The notes below the pieces were generated by a model, which was given only the letters and a program-made list of their open reading frames with translations, was not told where the DNA came from and made no database searches. DNA of 64,000 nucleotides, from assembly GCF_034424375.1 (NCBI RefSeq), contig NZ_CP139965.1, forward strand, positions 4,340,001 to 4,404,000. The letters are read 5' to 3'. Each line of letters begins with the position of its first letter. Position 1 is the first letter of the stretch. The position numbers and the translations under genes are program-made. This document shows positions 42,535-51,455 of the stretch, one piece after another. This stretch comes from Paraburkholderia kururiensis (GTDB lineage: Bacteria > Pseudomonadota > Gammaproteobacteria > Burkholderiales > Burkholderiaceae).

Positions 42535-43689
42535 ATGCAGAGCGCCTTGCAGATTCGCTCGAAACTGCCCGACGTCGGTACCACGATCTTCACGGTGATT
42601 GGCCAGCTCGCCGCGCAACACGACGCGCTGAACCTCTCGCAGGGCGCACCCAATTTCGATCCGGATGCAAGGCTGGTTGACGGCGTGACGCGCGCCATGC
42701 GCGAGGGCCACAACCAGTACGCGCCGATGGCAGGCGTCGGTGCGCTGCGCGACGCGCTCGCAGAAAAGGTCGAACAGCTTTACGGCACGCGCTACGACCC
42801 GGCTACCGAGGTCACGGTGATCGCCAGCGCGAGCGAGGGCCTGTATTCGGCCATCAGCGCGCTCGTGCATCCGGGCGACGAGGTGATCTACTTCGAACCC
42901 TCGTTCGACAGCTACGCGCCCATCGTGCGGCTGCAGGGCGCCACGCCCGTCGCCATCAAGCTTTCCACCGACCACTTCCGCGTGAACTGGGACGAAGTGG
43001 CCGCGAAGATCACACCGAAGACGCGCATGATCATCGTGAACACGCCGCACAACCCTACGGCTACGGTATTCAGCGACGCCGACATCGAGCGGCTCAAGGC
43101 CGTTACGCACAACACCGGCATCGTGGTGCTCGCGGACGAGGTCTACGAGCACGTGATCTTCGACGGCGCTCGCCACCACAGCATGGCGCGCCACCGCGAA
43201 CTCGCCGAACGCAGCGTGATCGTGTCGTCGTTCGGCAAGTCGTATCACGTCACGGGCTGGCGCGTGGGCTATTGCCTCGCGCCCGCGGCGTTGATGGACG
43301 AGATCCGCAAGGTGCACCAGTTCATGGTGTTCTCCGCGGACACGCCGATGCAGTACGCGTTCGTCGAGGCGCTTGCCGACCCTGCGAGCTACCTCGACCT
43401 CGCCGCGTTCTATCAACGCAAGCGCGATCTGCTCGCGAACGCGCTGGCCGGATCGCGCTTCGAATTGCTGCCGAGCGAAGGCAGCTTCTTCATGCTCGCG
43501 CGCTTTCGCCACTTCTCCGACGAGCGCGACAGCGACTTCGTGCTGCGCCTGATTCGCGATGCCCGCGTGGCCACTATTCCGCTGTCGGCGTTCTACACCG
43601 ATGGCACGGACTCCGGCCTGATCCGCCTGAGCTTTTCGAAAGACGACGCCACGCTGCTGGAAGGCGCGCGGCGGCTGTGCGAAATCTGA
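42535..43689 (+). CDS. PLP-dependent aminotransferase (methionine/glutamine transaminase type)
   Basis: A 384-aa fold-type I aminotransferase with LSQGAPNFDPD, HNQYAPMAGVGALRDALA, IIVNTPHNPTATVF and VVLADEVYEHVIFDG. The Schiff-base Lys is in SSFGKSYHVTGWRVGY. The pattern is that of YbdL/KAT-type enzymes that transaminate methionine or glutamine with 2-oxo acids. The stop lies 11 bases before the nitrilase-family gene, so the two form an operon. A CDS-free 170-base region precedes it. Confidence 0.92.
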   Translation: MQSALQIRSKLPDVGTTIFTVIGQLAAQHDALNLSQGAPNFDPDARLVDGVTRAMREGHNQYAPMAGVGALRDALAEKVEQLYGTRYDPATEVTVIASASEGLYSAISALVHPGDEVIYFEPSFDSYAPIVRLQGATPVAIKLSTDHFRVNWDEVAAKITPKTRMIIVNTPHNPTATVFSDADIERLKAVTHNTGIVVLADEVYEHVIFDGARHHSMARHRELAERSVIVSSFGKSYHVTGWRVGYCLAPAALMDEIRKVHQFMVFSADTPMQYAFVEALADPASYLDLAAFYQRKRDLLANALAGSRFELLPSEGSFFMLARFRHFSDERDSDFVLRLIRDARVATIPLSAFYTDGTDSGLIRLSFSKDDATLLEGARRLCEI

Positions 43690-43700
43690 GGGAGCGCGGC

Positions 43701-44558
43701 ATGAGCGCCATGCAAGGCACAACCACGGCAGCGGTCGTGCAGATGAGCAGCACGCCCGACGTGGCGCACAACCTGGCCGAGGCACGCCGTTGGGTGGAAG
43801 AAGCGGCACGCCGCGGCGCCACGCTCGTGTGCCTGCCCGAATACTTCTGCTGGATCGGCGTGGGCGAGGACGAGCGTGTGAAGCTGGCCGAAACATTCGG
43901 CGATGGGCCGATTCAAAAGGCGCTCGCCGACCTTGCGCGCGACACGCAGACGTGGCTCGTCGGCGGCACGGTGCCCATTCGTCCTGCGAGCGGCGAGCAG
44001 CGCGACACGCACGCGTACAACACGTCGCTGCTGTTCGATCCGACGGGCGCCTGCACGGTACGCTACGACAAGATTCATCTCTTCAGCTTCAACCAGGGCG
44101 CGGAACAGCACGCCGAGGGCGACACGATGGTGGGCGGCGATGCCATCGGCACCGCGCAAGGTCCGTTCGGAATGCTACGTATGTCCGTGTGCTACGACCT
44201 GCGCTTTCCCGAGCTTTATCGTGCGAAACCGGCGGCCGATGTGATCGCCGTGCCGGCCGCGTTCACGCACACCACCGGCCTCGCGCATTGGGAACTGCTG
44301 CTGCGAGCGCGTGCCGTGGAGAACGAGGCGTACGTGCTCGCGTCGGGCCAGTGCGGCACGCATGCGAATGGCTGGCGCACTTTTGGCCACAGTATGATCG
44401 TCGGGCCTTGGGGCGAGGTGCTGGCGTGCCACGCGGATGGGCCCGGCGTGGCGCTCGCCACGCTGAGCGCGGAGACGCTCGACGCCGTGCGCTCGCGCTT
44501 GCCCGTGCTCGAACACAGGCGCATTGCGACGTCTGCGCAGGTTGAGCCCGCCGCATGA
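43701..44558 (+). CDS. Nitrilase-superfamily amidase (omega-amidase / deaminated glutathione amidase type)
   Basis: A 285-aa carbon-nitrogen hydrolase with the Glu-Lys-Cys triad in CLPEYFCWIG, VRYDKIHLFSF and MSVCYDLRFPELYR. The CYDLRFPEL signature fits Nit1/Nit2-type amidases, which hydrolyse alpha-ketoglutaramate-like or deaminated-glutathione amides. Its operon partner is a methionine/glutamine-type transaminase, which would produce such ketoamides. ATG 43701 follows GGGAGCG. Confidence 0.88.
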   Translation: MSAMQGTTTAAVVQMSSTPDVAHNLAEARRWVEEAARRGATLVCLPEYFCWIGVGEDERVKLAETFGDGPIQKALADLARDTQTWLVGGTVPIRPASGEQRDTHAYNTSLLFDPTGACTVRYDKIHLFSFNQGAEQHAEGDTMVGGDAIGTAQGPFGMLRMSVCYDLRFPELYRAKPAADVIAVPAAFTHTTGLAHWELLLRARAVENEAYVLASGQCGTHANGWRTFGHSMIVGPWGEVLACHADGPGVALATLSAETLDAVRSRLPVLEHRRIATSAQVEPAA

Positions 44559-44695
44559 TCGGTAGGGTCGGCGTGAAAGTCGGCCACAACGAGTGGGTAG
44601 CACGAGGTTGGAAAAGAGGGCGGCGCGGATACGTCCGCGCATCGCTTATGGACGTCCACAAGCGGCGTCACATCACAGACGAAAGGGGATCATCC

Positions 44696-45487
44696 ATGAA
44701 GTTGCTCGGAAAACTGCTCGTGCTTGCATGCGCGTTCGCCTCGGCATCCGCGTCGGTCAGCGCGTTCGCTGCGGATTCGGTGTTGCGCTTCGGTCTGGAA
44801 GCACAGTACCCGCCGTTCGAATCGAAGGGCCCCAACGGCGAACTGCAAGGCTTCGACATCGACATCGGCAACGCGGTGTGCGGCGCGGCGCATCTGACGT
44901 GCAAGTGGGTGGAAACCTCGTTCGACGGGCTGATTCCCGCGTTGCAGGGCCGCAAGTTCGACGCCATCAACTCGGCCATGAATGCCACGGAAAAGCGGCG
45001 CGAAGCCATCGACTTCACCACCGTGATCTACCGCGTGCCGACGCAACTGATCGCGCGTCGCGACAGCGGCCTGCTGCCCACGCCCGAATCGCTGAAGGGC
45101 AAGCGCGTAGGCGTGTTGCAGGCATCGATTCAGGAGAGCTACGCGAAGGCGCATTGGGAGAACGCGGGCGTAACGGTGGTGCCGTATCAGGACCAGAACC
45201 AGGTGTACGCGGACCTTCAGGCGGGGCGCCTCGACGCCACGCTCGTGCTCGCGCCGGCGGGGCAGACAGGCTTCCTCTCGCGTCCGGACGGCAAGGACTT
45301 CGCGTTCGTGGGCCAGCCCGTGCGTGACGACAAGATTCTCGGCAGCGGTATCGCATTCGGCATCCGCAAGGGCGACGCCGCGCTGAAGAAGCAGCTCGAC
45401 GCGGCCATCGCGAAGGTGCAGGCCGAGGGCACCGTGAAGACGCTGGCGCGCAAGTATTTCGGCGACATCGACGTGTCGGCGAAATAA
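44696..45487 (+). CDS. Periplasmic amino-acid-binding protein of an ABC transporter
   Basis: A 263-aa solute-binding protein. A signal peptide ends near SAFAADS, followed by the family-3 pattern LRFGLEAQYPPFESKGPNG, ELQGFDIDIGNAVC and FDAINSAMNATEKRREAID. This is the polar or basic amino-acid type (HisJ/ArtJ-like). No permease or ATPase gene is adjacent, so it is an orphan binding protein. ATG 44696 is preceded by AAAGGGGAT. A strong terminator follows. Confidence 0.92.
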   Translation: MKLLGKLLVLACAFASASASVSAFAADSVLRFGLEAQYPPFESKGPNGELQGFDIDIGNAVCGAAHLTCKWVETSFDGLIPALQGRKFDAINSAMNATEKRREAIDFTTVIYRVPTQLIARRDSGLLPTPESLKGKRVGVLQASIQESYAKAHWENAGVTVVPYQDQNQVYADLQAGRLDATLVLAPAGQTGFLSRPDGKDFAFVGQPVRDDKILGSGIAFGIRKGDAALKKQLDAAIAKVQAEGTVKTLARKYFGDIDVSAK

Positions 45488-45554
45488 GCGGACAAAGTTG
45501 AGCGCGGCGCGAGCGGGTGCGGTTTTAGCGCTCGTTCCGGCTGGACAATAAAAC

Positions 45555-45588
45555 GATGGCGCGGTACGTCAGGTACCGCGCCATCTTT
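45555..45588. terminator. Terminator hairpin between convergent genes
   Basis: A perfect 13-bp stem (45555-45567 with 45573-45585), a 5-base loop and a short T tract after it on the + strand. It separates the binding-protein gene from the convergent pirin gene and may serve both. Confidence 0.75.
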
Positions 45589-45610
45589 CATTCACCTACC
45601 CGCGGGCGCA

Positions 45611-46336
45611 TCAGCCCCAGAAGTCCGAGACCTCGATGTTGCGCAGGTCGAACACAAGGATCTCGGCGTCCTTGCCGCCACTGAACGTGAGCTTTCGTTC
45701 GTCGCGGATGCGCACACCATCCCCTTCGCCCAGCGCCACGCCATTCACTTCGATGCTGCCGCGTGCGACGTGCACGTAGGCGTAGCGGTCGGCCGCGAGG
45801 TCCAGTTCCGCGCGCTCGTCGCCGTCGAAGAGACCGGCATAGACCCGCGTGTCCTGACGGATCTGCAGCGACTCGCCGTTCTCTTCCGGCGAGATCACGA
45901 GCCGCAGCGTGCCGCGCTTTTCTTCCGGCGTGAACATGCGCTGCTGGTAGCGCGGCGTTTCGCCGTTCTTCTGCGTGGCGATCCAGATCTGCAGGAAGTG
46001 CACGCGGTCCGTGGCCGACGGGTTGTACTCGCTGTGCGCCACGCCCGTGCCGGCGCTCATCAACTGGATGTCGCCGGGCACGATCACGGAGCCGTTGCCC
46101 ATTGTGTCCTTGTGTTCGAGTGCGCCTTCCAGCACGTACGAGAAGATCTCCACGTCGCGATGCGGATGCTTGCCGAAGCCGCGGCCCGGCATGACACGGT
46201 CGTCGTTGATCACGAGCAGATCCGAAAAGCCCATTTGCTTCGGGTCGTAGTAGTTGGCGAACGAAAACGTGTGGCGCGAGCTGAGCCAGCCGTGTTCGGC
46301 GCGACCGCGTTCGCTGGCATGTCTGATTTCAAGCAT
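45611..46336 (-). CDS. Pirin-family protein
   Basis: A 241-aa bicupin. The metal-binding set is in GFGKHPHRDVEIFSYVLEGA, then LEHKDTMGN and GVAHSEYNPS. The protein opens with MLEIRHASERGRAEHGWLSS, typical of YhhW-like quercetinase pirins. It could be a quercetinase or redox-related protein. ATG 46336 is chosen; the longer frame to 46477 overlaps the promoter of the divergent LysR gene, which is the probable regulator. Confidence 0.93.
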   Translation of the reverse strand: MLEIRHASERGRAEHGWLSSRHTFSFANYYDPKQMGFSDLLVINDDRVMPGRGFGKHPHRDVEIFSYVLEGALEHKDTMGNGSVIVPGDIQLMSAGTGVAHSEYNPSATDRVHFLQIWIATQKNGETPRYQQRMFTPEEKRGTLRLVISPEENGESLQIRQDTRVYAGLFDGDERAELDLAADRYAYVHVARGSIEVNGVALGEGDGVRIRDERKLTFSGGKDAEILVFDLRNIEVSDFWG

Positions 46337-46518
46337 GACGTTCTCCGGTGATCTGTTTCTGGGCCGGCAGCGACGACGTCGTTGTCGGAAGCAGTGAAGG
46401 CAGTGTAGGTCAATCCATGGGGCTATAATCGCCGTCAAATGTGAATCACTGTCTCCATGTGGTGGACAAAGCGGCACGCAGCGCGGCCCACCTTCTCGAC
46501 ACCGAACCGGATGGCATC

Positions 46519-47409
46519 ATGCAACTGGATGACCTGCGAATCTTCGTGGCGACCGTGGAGGCGCGTAACTTCACGGCCGCCGCCAACCGGCTCCAACTCT
46601 CCAAACAGTTCGTGAGCCGGCGCGTGATGGCGCTCGAAGCGAGCCTCGGTGTGCGGCTGCTCGTGCGCAACACGCGCAAGCTCGCGGTCACGGATCTGGG
46701 CAACGACTTCTACGAGCGCGCCAAGCGCATCCTCGCGGACGTGGCCGACGCCGAGCAGGCCATGTCGTCGCGCCGTGCCGACCCGCGCGGGCTCCTGCGC
46801 CTGAGTGCGCCGATGTCGTTCGGCACCGTTCATCTTTCGCCGCTCATCGCCGACTTCATGCGCGCGAACCCCGACGTGCGCGTGGACATGGACCTGAGCG
46901 ACCGCGTAGTGGACGTGGTGGGCGAGGGCTTCGACATGGCGCTACGCATCGGCACGCTGGCCGATTCCACGCTGATCGCCCAGAAGCTCGCGGAAATCCG
47001 CATGGTGGCGTGTTGCAGTCCCGGCTATGCGGCGGGGCACCGCTTGCCCGCCGCGCCCGCGGACCTGGCGCGCCATAGCTGCCTGCTCTACGGGCAGGAG
47101 GGACGCACGGGGTGGGAGTTCGTCGTGGACGGTTCGCGGCAGACCTTCGAGGTGCACGGGCCGCTGCGCGCCAACAACGGCGAGATGATTCGCGATGCGG
47201 CAATGGCGGGGCTGGGTATCGCGCTGCTGCCCGAGTTCATCGTGGCGGCGTCGCTTGGCAGCGGCAAACTGATCGAAGTGCTCGACGGCTTCGTCGCGCC
47301 GCCGCTTGCGCTTTACGCGGTGTATCCGCAGCACCGCGAGGGCGCTGTCACGATTCGCGCGTTCACCCAGTTTTTGCGGCAGCGGTTTGCGCGCGGCCTC
47401 GGCCTGTAA
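46519..47409 (+). CDS. LysR-family transcriptional regulator, divergent from pirin
   Basis: A 296-aa LysR regulator. The helix-turn-helix is FTAAANRLQLSKQFVSRRVM with MQLDDLRIFVATVEARN before it, and the substrate-binding domain follows (LLRLSAPMSFGTVHLSPLIA, AAMAGLGIALLPEFIV). ATG 46519 fits the family start; an extension to 46441 is unlikely. Its divergent position 182 bases from the pirin gene suggests control of that gene. Confidence 0.93.
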   Translation: MQLDDLRIFVATVEARNFTAAANRLQLSKQFVSRRVMALEASLGVRLLVRNTRKLAVTDLGNDFYERAKRILADVADAEQAMSSRRADPRGLLRLSAPMSFGTVHLSPLIADFMRANPDVRVDMDLSDRVVDVVGEGFDMALRIGTLADSTLIAQKLAEIRMVACCSPGYAAGHRLPAAPADLARHSCLLYGQEGRTGWEFVVDGSRQTFEVHGPLRANNGEMIRDAAMAGLGIALLPEFIVAASLGSGKLIEVLDGFVAPPLALYAVYPQHREGAVTIRAFTQFLRQRFARGLGL

Positions 47410-47835
47410 TGCATGCCGCATAGGCTGTCGTATTTATGCATTTCTTGCGAAGTTCAGTCGCGGGTCATTGCAAATTTCGGTAGATTACATCCTGTTACAA
47501 ACAGGCTTCTACGATAAAAATGAACCACTGCATCTACGGGTTCGAGCCCACTGGGCTTCGGGGAATGCCGGCTACGGTCGCTGAAGAAACGATCGTCGTC
47601 CGGTCAGATCAAGCCGGTCGAGCAGACCATGAGACCGCAGCGGGCCGCGCGTCATCGCGCGCGCTGCACACCTTGCGGCCCGGACACCACCGGTGCCACC
47701 TCCCCCAAGTTTCCCGCCTCTCACAGGCGTTCTAGTCCTTTCACGCGTTGCGTTTGCCGACGTGCTTTTGCACGGCCGTCGTGTCGCGCGCCGCGTGTTG
47801 CCCTTTGCTGTTTTCGTGACCATCGAGGAAGAAAA
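47410..47835. other. Gene-free leader region upstream of the CsgG-like operon
   Basis: Over 400 bases with no supported gene. It presumably holds the promoter and leader of the lipoprotein operon. No promoter or structured element could be assigned with confidence. Confidence 0.4.
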
Positions 47836-48522
47836 ATGAAGCTCTCCAAAACCTGCGGGATCGCGCTTGCCGCCGTCGCCGCCATTGCCGCGGCGGCGTT
47901 AGGCGGATGTGCCACCGAGTCGTCGCGCACGCTGCCCGTGCCGCCCGTCGCGAGCGCGCAGCGGCCGGCCACCGGCAAGCCTGTCGGCATCGCCGTCGGC
48001 AAGTTCGACAACCGTTCGAGCTACATGCGCGGCATCTTCTCCGACGGCATCGACCGCCTGGGCGGCCAGGCCAAGACCATCCTCATCACGTCGCTTCAGC
48101 AGAGCGGGCGCTTCAACGTGCTCGATCGCGACAACCTCGAAGAGATCCGCCAGGAAGCCGGCTTCATGAAGAAGGGGCAAGCCATCAAGGGCGCCAACTA
48201 CGTGATCACCGGCGACGTGACCGAGTTCGGCCGCAAGGAAGTGGGCGACCACGAGTTCTTCGGCATTCTGGGCCGCGGCAAGAACCAGGTGGCGTACGCG
48301 AAGGTGAGCCTCAACGTGGTGAACACGACGACGTCCGAAGTCGTGGCATCGAGCCAGGGCGCGGGCGAATTCAGTCTGTCGAACCGAGAAGTGATCGGCT
48401 TTGGCGGCACGGCGAGCTACGACTCCACGCTCAACGGCAAGGTGCTGGAGCTGGCGATTCAGGAAGCCGTCAATCATCTGGCTGACCAGGTGGATGCGGG
48501 TGCGCTGAAGGCGGCGCAGTAA
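47836..48522 (+). CDS. CsgG/HfaB-family lipoprotein
   Basis: A 228-aa lipoprotein with lipobox ALGGC near residue 25 and a CsgG-like core: VGIAVGKFDNRSSYMRG, LITSLQQSGRFNVLDRDNLE, and GANYVITGDVTEFG. CsgG relatives form outer-membrane channels or sense envelope state. It is the first of three lipoprotein genes (CsgG-like, DUF4810, DUF799). ATG 47836 has GAGGAAG upstream. No curli subunit genes are near, so it is not a curli secretion locus. Confidence 0.9.
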   Translation: MKLSKTCGIALAAVAAIAAAALGGCATESSRTLPVPPVASAQRPATGKPVGIAVGKFDNRSSYMRGIFSDGIDRLGGQAKTILITSLQQSGRFNVLDRDNLEEIRQEAGFMKKGQAIKGANYVITGDVTEFGRKEVGDHEFFGILGRGKNQVAYAKVSLNVVNTTTSEVVASSQGAGEFSLSNREVIGFGGTASYDSTLNGKVLELAIQEAVNHLADQVDAGALKAAQ

Positions 48523-48617
48523 CAGCAGTCGGCGCAGTTCATCGCGCCACGGGCGCACCGACCGGTGCGTCCCGCAGGAATCAATCACTGACAACAACCA
48601 CGAAGACGGGGTTACCA

Positions 48618-48989
48618 ATGAAGTACATCGGCACGATACGGGGAATCGGCCTGCCGGCCATGGCAGGCGCTGCGATGCTCCTCACGGGATGCGTCGCGAA
48701 CAGTCCGCCGCCGCTCTACCAGTGGAACGGCTACCAGCCCGCGGTCTACGACTACCTGAAGGGCGGCAAGGCACCGCAGGCGCAGATCGATTCGCTCGAG
48801 AAGTCGTTGCAGGAAATTCGCGGCCAGGGTCACACGCCGCCGCCGGGCTTCCACGCGCAACTGGGCATGCTGTACGCGAGCGTCGGGAACGACACGCAGG
48901 CCATGCAGGAGTTCGAGGCCGAGAAAGAGCTCTTTCCGGAGTCCTCGACCTACATGGACTTCCTGATGAAGAAACCGAAACAACCCTGA
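48618..48989 (+). CDS. DUF4810 lipoprotein
   Basis: A 123-aa lipoprotein (lipobox LLTGC) with the conserved LYQWNGYQPAVYDYLKGG start and a TPR-like tail (HAQLGMLYASVGNDTQAMQE). It is found almost always between CsgG-like and DUF799 lipoproteins. ATG 48618 follows GACGGGG. The stop is 11 bases before the next gene. Confidence 0.9.
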   Translation: MKYIGTIRGIGLPAMAGAAMLLTGCVANSPPPLYQWNGYQPAVYDYLKGGKAPQAQIDSLEKSLQEIRGQGHTPPPGFHAQLGMLYASVGNDTQAMQEFEAEKELFPESSTYMDFLMKKPKQP

Positions 48990-48999
48990 GCGAGCCGCC

Positions 49000-49665
49000 A
49001 TGTCCAAATTCCTTTCTCTCAAACTCTGGTTTGCCTTCTCGACGCTCGCCCTGCTCGCCGCTTGCGCGCAGCCCGTGAAGCACGCGGACTACACCGCGTT
49101 CAAGAACAGCCGTCCGCGCTCCATCCTCGTCTTGCCGCCCACCAACGAAACGGCCGACGTGCAGGCGACCAACAGCATGCTCTCGCAGATGACCATGCCG
49201 CTCGCCGAAGCGGGCTACTACGTGGTGCCGGTGGCGGTGATGGACGAGACGTTCAAGCAGAACGGCCTCACGACCGCAGCCGACATCCAGGCCACGTCCC
49301 CCGCGAAGCTGCGCGAGATCTTCGGCGCCGACGCCGCGTTGTACTGCAAGGTGACGCAGTACGGCACGGTGTACCGCGTGCTGGACAGTGCCACTGTCGT
49401 AACGGCCGGGGCGAAGCTCGTGGACCTGAAGACCGGCGACGTGCTGTGGCAGGGCACGGCGAGCGCGAGCAGCAACGAGGGCAACAACAATAGCGGCGGC
49501 GGCCTGATCGGCATGCTCGTGACCGCCGCGATCAAGCAGATTGCCAACTCGCTCACGGACAAGAGCCACGACATCGCGGGCGTGACGAGTTATCGCCTGC
49601 TGCATGCGGGACCGCCGAGCGGGCTGCTGTACGGGCCGCGGTCGCCGAAGTACGGGACGGATTAA
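49000..49665 (+). CDS. DUF799 (GNA1162-like) lipoprotein
   Basis: A 221-aa lipoprotein with lipobox LLAAC, then ILVLPPTNETADVQATNSML, ADAALYCKVTQYGTVYRVLD and AKLVDLKTGDVLWQGTASAS. The family includes the meningococcal surface antigen GNA1162, whose fold resembles TolB N-terminal domains and which is thought to sit in a transport assembly. It ends the three-gene lipoprotein operon. Confidence 0.9.
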   Translation: MSKFLSLKLWFAFSTLALLAACAQPVKHADYTAFKNSRPRSILVLPPTNETADVQATNSMLSQMTMPLAEAGYYVVPVAVMDETFKQNGLTTAADIQATSPAKLREIFGADAALYCKVTQYGTVYRVLDSATVVTAGAKLVDLKTGDVLWQGTASASSNEGNNNSGGGLIGMLVTAAIKQIANSLTDKSHDIAGVTSYRLLHAGPPSGLLYGPRSPKYGTD

Positions 49666-49783
49666 GGCGGGGCTGGCGACGGCAGCGGGGACGCGGGTTG
49701 GGGGCGTGCGCTGGCTGCTGTTGCTCTCGGTGAATGAGGGCGGGCGTCGTAGGCACCCGCCCAATATCGAGCCGCCGCAGAAA

Positions 49784-49817
49784 TGAAAAAGGGCTTAGCG
49801 CAAAACGCTAAGCCCTT
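49784..49817 (-). terminator. Intrinsic terminator of tRNA-Lys
   Basis: A perfect 12-bp stem (49789-49800 with 49806-49817) with a 5-base loop. It continues on the minus strand into a T-rich tract (complement of 49784-49790), just past the tRNA 3' end. Confidence 0.85.
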
Positions 49818-49825
49818 GAATTCCT

Positions 49826-49901
49826 TGGTGGGGCGTGAGTGACTCGAACACTCGACCTACGGATTAAGAGTCCGCTGCTCTACCAACTGAGCTAACGCCC
49901 C
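49826..49901 (-). tRNA. tRNA-Lys (anticodon CUU)
   Basis: The minus strand folds as a full cloverleaf of 76 bases with encoded CCA. The acceptor GGGGCGT pairs with ACGCCCC, the D-arm has AGCTCAGTTGGTAGAGC, the anticodon loop is CTCTTAA (anticodon CTT), and the T-arm has GTTCGAGTC. A CATAAT box lies a short distance upstream and could be the -10. A strong terminator follows. Confidence 0.95.
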
Positions 49902-50079
49902 AAGAGACTGCGAATTATGCAGGACTTTTTTGCTCTTGCCTAGCCCCTTCCATCGATTTTCTCAAAAAATTCTGCCACGGACCGCGTAGGTGCATCTGGC
50001 GAGGCCCGAGCGTGCCCTCGGGGCGGGAGAGCGTCCATGCCGCTATCATGTCGCGACACGACAAAGCACAGAAAAAACA

Positions 50080-50482
50080 ATGGACGACACCGCCATCCGT
50101 GACCTGCTCGACCGCGTGCTCGCGCCGTGGGTGCGGGCGCTCGCGCTCACGCCCGTTTCCGCAGGCGAGGAGGGCGCCACGCTGCGGTTGCCGTTTTCCG
50201 GCGAGCTGCGTCATGCGGGCGGGGATCTGCGGTCAGGTGTTCATGGCGGCGGCCGACACGGCGATGATCGTCGCCATTTCGGCGGCGCTCGGCGAGTTCC
50301 GGCCTATGACCACGGTCTCGCTGAACATCAACTTCATGCGGCCGGTACGCAAAGGCGACGTGCTCGTGACCGCGCGCGTGCTGAGGATGGGCCGCAACCT
50401 CGTGTTCGGCGAAGTGGAGCTGTTCGACGAGGACGGCAAGATGGCGGTCCACGCCACCACCACGTACGCGTTGCTCGACTGA
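50080..50482 (+). pseudogene. PaaI-type hotdog thioesterase gene with a frameshift
   Basis: ATG 50080 opens DTAIRDLLDRVLAPWVRALA, continuing to FSGELRHAGG. There the frame changes, and the expected ICGQVFMAAADTAMIVAISA through LNINFMRPVRKGDVLVTARV follows in another frame to TGA at 50480-50482. The break is near 50222, in a G-rich stretch, and looks like loss of two bases (or a sequencing error). Both halves are well conserved hotdog-fold acyl-CoA thioesterase sequence. If the shift is real, the enzyme is lost. Confidence 0.78.
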
Positions 50483-50545
50483 ACGCGGCGGCGTTCATCG
50501 CGAGCAAGCATCGAGAACCAAGCCGGGAAAGACCGAAGGAAGAAC

Positions 50546-51415
50546 ATGTTCGATCAGGTGGTATTTGCCGGCGGCGGAAACCGTTGCTGGTGGCAGGCCG
50601 GTTTCTGGGACGTCGTGCAGCCCGCGCTCGATGTCCGTCCGCGCGTGATCGCCGGCATCTCGGCCGGCGCGGCCACGGCCTGCATGCTCTACACGCGCGA
50701 TGCCGACTGGGTGATGCGCTATTACGAGAACGCCTTGCGTCACAACACGCGCAACGCGTACTGGGGCAATCTGCTGCGCGGCGAGTCGGTGTTTCCGCAC
50801 TACCGCATCTACCGTCAGGCGCTGCTCGATATCTACGGCGAGCGCTTCGAGCAGTTGAAACACGCGCCCGCCATCCGCATCGGCGTGTCGCATCTGCCGC
50901 GCTGGCTCGGCGCACGCAGCGCGGTGGCGGCCGGACTCGTTGCCTACAACATCGAGAAGTACGTTCGCAAGACGCTGCACCCCACACTCGGCCGCAAGCT
51001 CGGCTTTCAGCCGGAATTCGTGACGGCGCAGACGTGTGCGTCGGTGGAGGAACTGGCCGACCTGATCCTGCAGTCATCGTGCACGCCGCCCTTCACGCCG
51101 GTGTTGCGGCGTAACGGGCGGCCCGTGCTCGATGGCGGCATGGTGGATAACGTGCCGGTCGGCGCGCTCGATGCTGCGCCGGGCCTCGTGCTCGTGATGG
51201 TGACGCGTCTCTACCCGCGTCCGCAGATGTTTGTCGTGCCGCACGGCGCGCAGCAGCGCATCTATGTGCAACCGTCGCGCAAGGTGCCCATCTCGAGCTG
51301 GGACTACACGAGTCCTTCGCAGATGCAGCACGCGTACAACCTCGGTCGCGCGGACGGCGAACAGTTCCTCGCTCGTGTGCCCGAACTGCTCGAACTGGCC
51401 GGCGAGTCGAGCTGA
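50546..51415 (+). CDS. Patatin-like phospholipase family protein
   Basis: A 289-aa protein with the patatin oxyanion-hole motif FAGGGNRCWWQAGFWD, the nucleophile motif AGISAGAATA and the catalytic Asp in LDGGMVDNVPVG. It is a Ser-Asp dyad lipid acyl hydrolase, cytoplasmic or membrane-associated, with no signal peptide. ATG 50546 follows GAAGGAAGA. Substrate unknown. Confidence 0.9.
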   Translation: MFDQVVFAGGGNRCWWQAGFWDVVQPALDVRPRVIAGISAGAATACMLYTRDADWVMRYYENALRHNTRNAYWGNLLRGESVFPHYRIYRQALLDIYGERFEQLKHAPAIRIGVSHLPRWLGARSAVAAGLVAYNIEKYVRKTLHPTLGRKLGFQPEFVTAQTCASVEELADLILQSSCTPPFTPVLRRNGRPVLDGGMVDNVPVGALDAAPGLVLVMVTRLYPRPQMFVVPHGAQQRIYVQPSRKVPISSWDYTSPSQMQHAYNLGRADGEQFLARVPELLELAGESS

Positions 51416-51455
51416 CCTATAACGAGCGGCGGCAACACTTCACACGCCAAGTCCG

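Noticed and set aside
47836..49665. Curli secretion locus
   Set aside because: Only the CsgG-like fold is present; no csgA/B/E/F partners, and the flanking DUF4810/DUF799 genes define a different operon type.
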